Shown: positions 1-9,600 of the stretch, one piece after another
Numbering within the stretch: position 1 is the stretch's first letter
Layout of the letters: each line of letters begins with the position of its first letter
NCBI GenBank assembly: GCA_963575645.1
Contig: OY754464.1
Coordinates: 71,212,948 to 71,276,947, forward strand
DNA length: 64,000 nt
Direction of reading: 5' to 3'
Origin: Xanthostigma xanthostigma
Taxonomy: Eukaryota > Arthropoda > Insecta > Raphidioptera > Raphidiidae
Translations under genes and position numbers: made by a program
The notes under the pieces: generated by a model
Seen by the model: the letters and a program-made list of their open reading frames with translations, nothing else
Database searches by the model: none
What the model was told of the DNA's origin: nothing

Positions 1-250
1 GTGGATTGGGATCGTCCCAAATTCAACAATTTTGTTTGTTCACGTACCCATTCATCCAGAAATGGGCCTCATCGCTGAAGATGATTTTTCGATGAACGTT
101 ACCCGAACAGAACTCCCATTTTGATAAAATAATTTTATCATTTGCACGTGTTGTTGAACACTGTATCCGTCCATGGTGATTTGGCAAAACAGACTGAATA
201 AATGATAGCCAATTTGACAGATGTAGCTTCAACAAGATGGCCGCTATCAA
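1..250 (-). mobile_element. Tc1/mariner (IS630-type) transposase fragment
   Basis: Read on the minus strand from 250 downwards, the translation contains SDEAHFWMNGYVNKQN, the block around the first catalytic Asp of a DDE transposase found in many insect Tc/mariner-like elements. A stop interrupts the frame at about 23-25, after which a short in-frame stretch (IWDDPNP) continues to the window edge. Only a C-terminal catalytic piece is visible, so this is a decayed fragment lying in or beside the 5' part of the prominin-like gene. Confidence 0.65.
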
Positions 251-586
251 CTGTCAAAGTCCTTATTGGAAGACCCATTATATTTATTGTTCGGAAAAGT
301 AGCGTAGTATGGTAAAGCAACCTTGCATTCGGAAGATACTGGGTATCCCTAAGACTTTCCCGGACATCTCTAGAATTTCTCACACATCCTCAGACATACT
401 TTTTACTTATAGTAGAATATAGTAAATGAAGCGGCGAAGCAAAGAAACAATCGAAAGCATTCCCGCCTCATGAATAAAAACTATACCACTTATATACTGG
501 TTCTTAATAAAGATGCTATTCTATTCTATAACATTAAGTGTATTTTGAATTTATAGAATAGGTCATAGGACATTAACATGTTTCAG
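251..586. other. Intronic stretch with no recognised feature
   Basis: AT-rich sequence upstream of the first visible prominin-like exon. I see no coding potential or repeat with a partner in the window, apart from the polypyrimidine and AG acceptor ending at 586. Confidence 0.5.
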
Positions 587-682
587 ACGTCGAAGAACTT
601 CTGGGTCAACCTATACAAAGAGAACTTGCTTCGGAAACTGGCATCGATGTTGCCTTGGAAGCTTTGCTCGACGTCAGCCACG
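587..682 (+). CDS. Prominin-like exon 1 of those visible (extracellular loop 1)
   Basis: Acceptor TTTCAG ends at 586 and donor GTAATT begins at 683. The exon enters with one base carried from an exon outside the window and leaves with one base (G). It encodes [18 protein letters not shown] and then a helical stretch, as in the coiled segments of prominin loop 1. Confidence 0.72.
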
Positions 683-3600
683 GTAATTTAACTAGCACCA
701 CTCTACTCTAGAGTTAGATATAAAAATTGAATATAAAAAAAATATAGTCGAACTCGTGTATTTGCAACTCCATCTATTTTCACCTGATTTCATGTGTTTT
801 TTAAGTTTTTACTCCCTACTTATCACCCAAAGTGTCTCCTCTTACACCGCCCAGCTAATGAAAAACACGTTTAACAACGTTTAACCTCAAAGTAATGGTT
901 TGTCTATGACTGTCCCGAAGTGAGGATGAAGGAAATGTTGAAAATACATAAGTCCATTAATCCCAACAGATTGTGAAATACATTAACATATCCCTTGTGC
1001 TAGTCTCATGTCCATATTCACCGAACGTAAGTAGTTATTTATTCGGTTCATTTGTTCTTCAGATAGCTATTCCTCCAAATAAATAGCGATAATTCAATTC
1101 ACCACACATAATCATATTTACTGCAAGTATAAATCTATTCAGTCTTACTTCGAGAGTATAAATATTTATTCGCCAGATAAAATAATAACCTAACCTATAA
1201 ACGTGTTCTGGGCCCAAAACTGTGGAATGATCTGCCTCAAACAATTAAAGAATGTTCATCTTTAAAAAAATTTAAAAGTAATTGTAAATTATATTTGCTC
1301 AACAAGCAGTAATGCAAAAAATTTAATTAAATTTCTACACTGCACTGACATAATTTTTGAAATTAGAATACATAGATAGATATAATCATATAGATATATA
1401 TATTATTTGTTAATGTATATGACATTGTATGGCCGACTGGCTTTTATGTCTTTAAATAAATAATAATAATAATAGTATATCTACAGTTTGCTCTTGTGAA
1501 TTCATTTATGCGTTGTTTATTAACCTTGTGTGAAGTGTATAGTTGTAAAACTTTAAAGTTAGTGAAAGTTTTGTATGCAGTTGGGTTAGGATAAAACATT
1601 ATTATTTTGTGGAACTTTTTTTTGACGTTTACACTAACGCCATCGGTCGGATTTTTGTGTGAACGTCAAAATATTCAACAAAAAGAGCAAGGAGTGTAGT
1701 GCAGTGTATATTTATTCTTTAACTAACTTTTCTACCTGATAATTTGCTTAATGAATTGCAAGTAAATTTTATTCTAATGAATAAATTTGTTCCGAGATTA
1801 GTAGGTTCTATCTTTAATAGGGTTCGGTGAGTACGGGCATCGGTCGGATAATAAAATGTTCGAACGACCCGTACAGACAACTCCTGAGGGAATTTATAGA
1901 CTGAGACACTTTGAAGTCTAGCCTTAAACTGAACAGTTTGTATGTTATCGATGTAATTTTGTATATGCGGACGGGCGACCAACAGGGAGTCGAGAGATTG
2001 CAGTAAAGGTGACACAGTTACTGGAGGAAGGTCAGGCGGCTCAAGAGATAGCGCGCACCGCTCAAGTGCGCGTTCGAGAGCTCAGGAGACACATTGAAGC
2101 GACGCTTAGACAATGCACCGCGCGCGATGTATCCCTGTGTGACACCTTGGATCCGACTAGATTGGAAATCGTTTTTAAAATTGACACCGTAAGTCGATCA
2201 TTATAAATAAATAAAATGTCTTACACCTCGAATATGTTCGACGTATTTGAGGTGTCAGACATTTTAAATGGTTCATGTTATTTGTCAGAGAACATTATTT
2301 TAGCGTTTTGGTTGAAGTTTTTAAGCTATCCAATTAAAAAACAAACAGTATCTATACATTTTTTACCTGTCGTCAAAACGACATCTTTCGGAAAATTTAG
2401 AGGGAAAACGCCCCAAAATAAAGAAAAGCCATAGAGGAAATAGGTGTCAGACTAGGCCTTATGAAGCCATATACAAAGTTTGGGGAGAGTATTTGTCAGT
2501 AAAATTTTTGCCGACGGGCACTCTGACTAATTCTATCGCTGTTGAACAAAATCATTATATATTTAAATATTATTTTTTACTTTTTAGTGCACATTGCCAT
2601 AAAAGGGTGTGTTTTTTACCATAATTAAAGTGACTGTTCACCAGCTGTTCAATATGACTCCTTCACTCTCTATAAAACGCATTTGAACGTTTATGACATA
2701 TTATAAATATTTTTATTTTTTGCAGCTATTAGCGAACCACAATTTGGCACATATTCGATATTTGGGAGAAAACAATTTGACCGTGGCAGCTAAAGAAGCT
2801 CGAGAAGAATTTCAATTTATACCTCAAACTATTGTCAAAAGTACTCAAATTACCAGAAATGGTAGGCCTCTTACGTGTCTTTATAAAAACTATATTTGAA
2901 ATAGACACAAAATAATACAGTAAATTTGTAAAGCATCGATAATCCGTACTCTAAATGACTCGAATTATCTACCTACAAATACCCCCTGCACTCTTATCAA
3001 ATTTCCTTCGACTAAATACAGCTCTTCCGATGCTATTTTTAAAGCTAAAAGACTCGGGTAAACGCCAAATGAAGGAGCAAGAATCATATAATCGAAATTT
3101 TTACAATAAATTTCCTCAAAAAACTGAATCTATATACAGAATGTTTTTTAAGTGGATTCTTCTTTTTTAACAGCGTCTAGAAATCAAATAGGCGAACAAA
3201 ACTTCTTTATCAAAACTCAAAAATAAGAGAGAAACAGCCGTTCAAAGTTTAATTAATTTTTTTAAATTTTATTTCATTAATTCAAAAACCCGGTTAACAC
3301 ACGCGAGGAAATGTATCCCAAATAATTCACAAAAGGCCCTTATCGCTACTACAAGCATCTACAGAAGCATGGCTGCGACGCACGCATCTTTGCGTCCAAC
3401 AAAACGGGAACAACTTCGAACAATTTCTGTGAATACTTGATACTGACATAACATATTTCCATAGTGACATAACATAATGCCAGGACCGACCTCAAAATTT
3501 GATAAAATTTAATAAAACTTGAAAAGCCCGTTTCTCTTTCATTTTTGAGTTTTGATACAAAAGTTACTTGAAATATTTGTTCGTCTATTTTATTTCTACA

Positions 3601-6600
3601 CGCTGCTAAAAAAAGAATTAACTTAAAAATCACGTAATTTATAATCGTTTAGAAATTAAATATTAGATACATGGTTTATAATCTCCGAATTTTTGACAAT
3701 TCGAAATTTTGATTTAATTAGTTCGGATTAACGCGACTTTACTGTACCTGAAGTACTGTAAGAAATAGTACAATATTCTGTTTTCAGAAATCATTCGAAT
3801 ATTGGTAAACCACCGTAACTCTATCTATGAGTCGATTCGAATACTAGACGACGTTGCACGCGACGTCAATTCCGCTATAGAAAACACGAGAGCCAAAGCG
3901 TCCTATGTAGTTGACAGCGTCGCCGAGGTTGAACAGTGGCGCTGGTTGACAGGCCTCTGTAAGTATAATAATATAATTTTAACTGAAACCGATCATTTGA
4001 TTTCAGTCGTAAACAAGCCTGTTTAAAACACATATGATTTCTGCTGTCGAGCGTCTGTAAATTGCACAGGTCCATTGAGTCGCAAGTTGATGTCTGGGGT
4101 TCAAACAAAATAATAATTTTATATAATTTGCACTGATTGTTCACTCGGCACTTGGTAGAACATGATTAATAACAAATAAAAAAAAATAAACAATCAGTCC
4201 ATCTTCAGGAGTACACCATATAGGTACTATAAAATAATAATAATAATTACTAAATGTATAGTATAGTATTATATATTTCTGTAAGTACTCCTGAAGATGG
4301 ACAGATTCTCCGAAACAATCGTCGAGAGAAAAAATATTTTGTAGAATGTTCAAGTGTGTTTTTATTCGTAAAGGATGAAACCTGGTGGCATAGGATCAAT
4401 GAGCTTTGCAAATACTGAAGGTTTTTATTGCATTTTATTGTCTGACGTTTCGGCAAACTTTATGCCATCTTCGGAGAATCAATGCTGTCTGTTTTGTCAG
4501 TATTGTTGTTATGTAAAAAATAAATTAAAATAAAAAATGTCATCAACGGGTATTAAAATTAAATTAAAATCGACTGATTTTTACTGAAAATTGTATAAAC
4601 GTGTCAAATGTAACTTGTTTAAAATTATACTGTTATACTGTTTTTATTGTTTGATAATAATTAATTTTATACTTTGATCGATAACTAAAACAATTTCAAA
4701 CCTTCAAAGTCTACAAAAGACACTGTTTACAAAATTTTAAATTTAAAAAAGACAGATTATTAAATTGTTATGAAAAGTTATTGTACACGAAATTACTAGT
4801 TTATTTATCTAGATTAGGTGTGACTGCGTTTTATTATTTTTGTGACAATGATTCTCACCTATCTTATGGATTTTTTTTCAAATAAAACAGAACGTTCTTA
4901 GATTGCTTTTAAATTGCGCTTCAATGTTCAATATTTCAAAAAATATCCCAAACCTCCCCTTTTGAGGGACCGTCGATCTCATCTATACCGGTGCTATTTT
5001 ATATATCCCATCCGCCCCCGCTGGGACTTATTTGCGTTGTTTACGAAACAACGCCTACTTTGCTGTTTTTTTAATTAATTTTTTATTTGTACTAAGTAGT
5101 TGTTGATTTTGGAATGTTTTACATTGGATCCGGCAGCTGCGCTACCATCGCAGTATCGAATATTCAATATTATTCTATTTTAATTTTAGTTTATCCCGAC
5201 AGTCGTTCTTTTTCACACGGGTGAAACCGGGCGTATAAAATACGTATAAAATATCTTACAAAAATTTAATTTCCATTCGCTTAGTCGTTTGATCGGAAAC
5301 GGTCTGACCATAAACAAACGTTTTTCAAAAATATTTTTTTGTATTCCGGGGACATCAGATAGGAAAAATTTAATTTATGAATCAACAAATTTAAATAAAT
5401 ATTTCAATACAGGTGCAGCACTATCAGTATTCCTGATTTGGTTGCTGCTTCTGACAGGCATCAGTTGCGGCTGTTGCGGCGCCGAAACAAAAGCCGGTCC
5501 TACACTACTAATAGCTCTGTTCTTCATCTGTTTGTTTTCCGTGGCCCTCTGGGCGATTGTGATCGCTTCACTTGTCGTAGGAGGACATGGAGAAGTGTTT
5601 ATTTGCAAACCTCTGTTTGACGAACCGAAATATAAATCCTTGAGTAAACTCTTGGATAACCCTGGACTTTTATATAAAAGAGGAGGATTCTTTACGAACC
5701 TAATAAACGGGAATGATAGTTTGGAAATTCCAATAAAGGATATTTTAAGGTATGTGAATTTAGTGTTCGAAAAAAAAGACGTACGTAATTCTGAAAATAG
5801 TGGTCGATTTTAATAAAGGACCTCGCACAAACCTTATGGTATTTGGCTCTCGGTTAAATTGATCGAAAATGGTTTTATTTTATTGTTTAAAGGTCACTAA
5901 GAAAAAGTGTCCATGGGCGCATAGCCTAACAACCAATAGATTTTTAGCTACAGATATGATTAGCGAGATTTTAGATAGGTAGAAGGATATCCATTGAATG
6001 CACAATCTCAAAAAACCCTAAGCTCTAGAAATATGTTTTCGAGTGCTCTAAATCCGGATATGATATTATTATTTTATACAGGTGAAGCCCTCTAACATTA
6101 CCTAGTTTTCGACTATTTTTCTATTTTAAAAAAAAGCACAAATGTTAAACATGGAACATGTGTGTGAATTCAATGGATATCCCTATATCTAAAATTTCGC
6201 AAAACATATTTGTAGCTAAAAATCTATTGGTTTTTAGGCTATGCGCCCATAGACACTTTTTCTTAGTGGTCTTTAAACTATATAAAATAAAACCATTTGC
6301 GATCAATTTAACCAAGAACCAAATCCCATAAAGTTTGTGCGGGGTCCTTTTACGATTTCAAAGCTACATGCCCGTTCGTGATATCGAAATATTATCATTA
6401 AAATATATTCCAATTTTTTGTTGTTAACAGAGACTGTAGAAAAAACAATCCAGCATATCAAACTTTTAAACTGGATCGAATCTACAATATCAATTTAATT
6501 ACGAATTACCGAAACTGGCTCGATCTTTACACTCATTTCAAAAAAATCAATGTTAAAATCCAAGATCTGCGACTGTTAACTCCGGATCTTCAAAGGCACT

Positions 6601-9600
6601 TACAAGAGCTTCTTCAAGCTTCGAAAGCAAACTTTGCGAATTTCAGAACACAACTGTCAGGACCAGTGACGGCTAAAGATCTGAAATCGTTTTCAAATCA
6701 ACTCGAAAGCGTGGCAAATGGCGTGTCGGATTTAACGACAGCATCGAGAATGGAGACGTTATCCTCGAGGATAAAAAAGTTAATGGACACCTATATACTT
6801 CCTTTGGAACAAAATAAGGAGAAAATAGTTTATTTGTTGACAGCTTTGGAAGTACAAATTCAGCCATTACAAAGACAAGTGAATCAATCAATTGCGCATT
6901 TAAAGACGATTCAATACTATGTTAGTAATCAAGGAGCCACTATTGCAGAACAGGTAACTGTTTCAAATTTTATCCCAAAATTTGATTTCAATCCGCTCAT
7001 CCGTTTGACCTGTATCCTGCTCACAGATTAACAGACTAACAAACAGTCGCACAGAGAAAAATATTGTAAAATTTTGAAAAGTATTTGACCTAAACTAGTA
7101 GGTACCATTCCTCACTTGTGGGTTGGAATGGTAAAATACAAACAGTCAAAACTCTTCTAACAAACCATTGCTCTTACAACATAATTGAATTTAAAATTAT
7201 AATTTTTAACCAAGCCGTGTAGCGTAGTAGTGAGAGCACTAGACTCGCATTCGGGAGGTACCGTGTTCGAATCCCGGCGGGGGCAGACGTGGCTGGGACT
7301 TTTTCCTGCTGCCACTCGTCGTGAAACGATAATTCCAGTACCGACCATCTTGATGAGGTTTTCCATGATTTCCCTCAATAATTCTAGATAAATATCGAGA
7401 TGGTTTTTTATTCAAGGCCAAGGCTGATTATCAGACTGCTATGCTCAAAATTTGTCTACCTTATCCTAATGTCCTAACATTCCTTCATTCGCACATTGTT
7501 ATTAATTAGTTTCAAATTTTATCCCCTTTTGGAACAGAGCGGTAAAGTGTAGTTGTGAGAGCACTAGACTCGCATTCGGGAGGTACCGGGTTAGAATCCC
7601 GGCGGGGGCAGATGTGGCTGGGACTTTTTCCTGCTGCCACTCGTCGAGAAACGATAATTCTAGTACCGACCATCTTGTTGAGGTTTTCCATGATTTCCCT
7701 CAATAATTCTAGATAAATATCGAGATGGTTCCTTATTCAAGGCCAAGGCCGATTACCTGTCAAACTCCTATGCTCAAAATTTGCCTACCTTATCCTAATG
7801 TCCTAAAATTCCTTCATTCGCACATTGCTATTAATTAATTGAAGTTGAAAAAATGTAAAAAATAACGGCAAGTGTGATAGATGGAAAATAGTGATGGCAA
7901 GGGCGTAGATATTTTTTTCTGAGGGGGTAAAGCAAAAAAATCAATATTTTTTAAGTTTTTTAATACGAAGACATTTTTTTTTAGTAAACATACTTGAAAA
8001 ATTTTGCCATGTACATATTTTGGGAGAAAAAAAACAAGGTCCTTTCATTTCCGTAACAAGCAGGTCTTTCTTTCGATTTCGCGCACGCTCTTTGTTGTGG
8101 CTGGGTGCTTGCGTTCCTGATGAGTCCTTGTGGGGAATTACCCCCCTGTACCCCTTCCCATATATACGCCCTTGATTAATGGTACGAATGACGTCTATTA
8201 TGACATAAAGTCGAGAAACGAACGTTAAACGCATTATTACTACGATGAAGGAAGGTTTGGTTGAGGATCAGAAATAAGCTTTACCGATGTTATTATCTTA
8301 TCCCATTAGGTGCGATATTTTGCAGTATCATTAAAAAAGAATAATTAAATTGAGAATAATTGTTTTTCAAACGGAAGCTCAGTCTGTAATATGGATTTTT
8401 CCTATAGTTTGTCTTGGTACTTAAACAGAAGAAAGCATTTCCAAAATGTTCGTGTGTACAATACGATATTTATTTTATTTTTCTAGAAAACTTCAGATTA
8501 CGTGCGCAGATTAGAAAAATATTTAGAACAATACAGAAATCATGTATTAGATCAAATTGAAGTGAAAATTGCACCATCTAAACCGATTTGGGATATTTAC
8601 CATTCTACAAGGATGTTCGTCTGTAGACACGTTGTAGATTCTTTGGCAAGTTATCTCAATTATATTAAGGGCGCTGCCCACGAGGCTGGAAACACTGCTA
8701 GAAACACTGCTTGGACTTCTGCTGGCCGGCAGGCTGGGTACGAGGCTGAAAATGGCGTCACTGCGGGCTAGCTCACAAGATAGATTTTAAAATTAGAACA
8801 GGGGCTATTTTCCTTGCTAGATCCTCTGCTTGCTCTGAGCAACAACCAATCAGGAAACAGTATCTTGTCACGTGGGCGACATGAACAAACCAACACGGCG
8901 TCATTCAGCTTAGAGTCAGACAACAGACACGTTTTATTCTAAGTGTGTAAGCTTTCACGGCCGGTGTTGATCCAAATCTTCTTGGTTTCCGGGCTTGTAT
9001 GCCATGGTCCATTGGTATTACTACCTGACGTTTCGTCTACAATTGCGGTAGACATTACTGTGACATTACCTGTGAGCAGCCTAGAAGGACACTTCTCCCG
9101 CTACCACATCGCCTTTGTTAATGTCTACCGCAGTTGTAGACGAAACGTCAGGTAGTACCTGCAATGGACCACGGCATACAAGCCCGGAAACCAAGAAGAT
9201 TTGGACGTTTTATTCTGTGTTTATATTTGAAACAAAAACAATCTCGAAAAGACGTCTCGTGTGAAGCGATCACTGAACTATAAAACTAGTAGTCAAATCT
9301 AGTAAGGAATCTTGCGGCAAATCCAGCCTCGTGTGCAGCGGCGTTTAAATAACCTTAAGGCTTAAGCCCACCACTCACGATTCAGCGGAGTTGTACGATT
9401 GTCATTTTGCACGGCTGCAGACATACATGTTTGCAACACTGTAGGTTGGATCGTTTATTGGATCGTGTTTTGTAGCTTCCGATACGATAGTGGAATTTTG
9501 GTACAGTAAAAAAAAAAAGTTCTAAATTAACTGTTACAAAGCAGAAGATTCGCTAAAAGTATATTTTCGTCCGTTTAAAAGCAAAACTCGTCTGCAATGC

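Noticed and set aside
5289-5412. Open frame extending exon 5 of the prominin-like gene upstream
   Set aside because: A splice acceptor at 5411-5412 and correct phase with exon 4 show the exon is internal; the upstream part is intron.
7157-7703. Two similar minus-strand frames (MREIMENL...)
   Set aside because: Antisense readings of two SINE copies.
8941-9205. Possible hammerhead pair
   Set aside because: GAAACGUC and a stem are present but no CUGANGA core on either strand.
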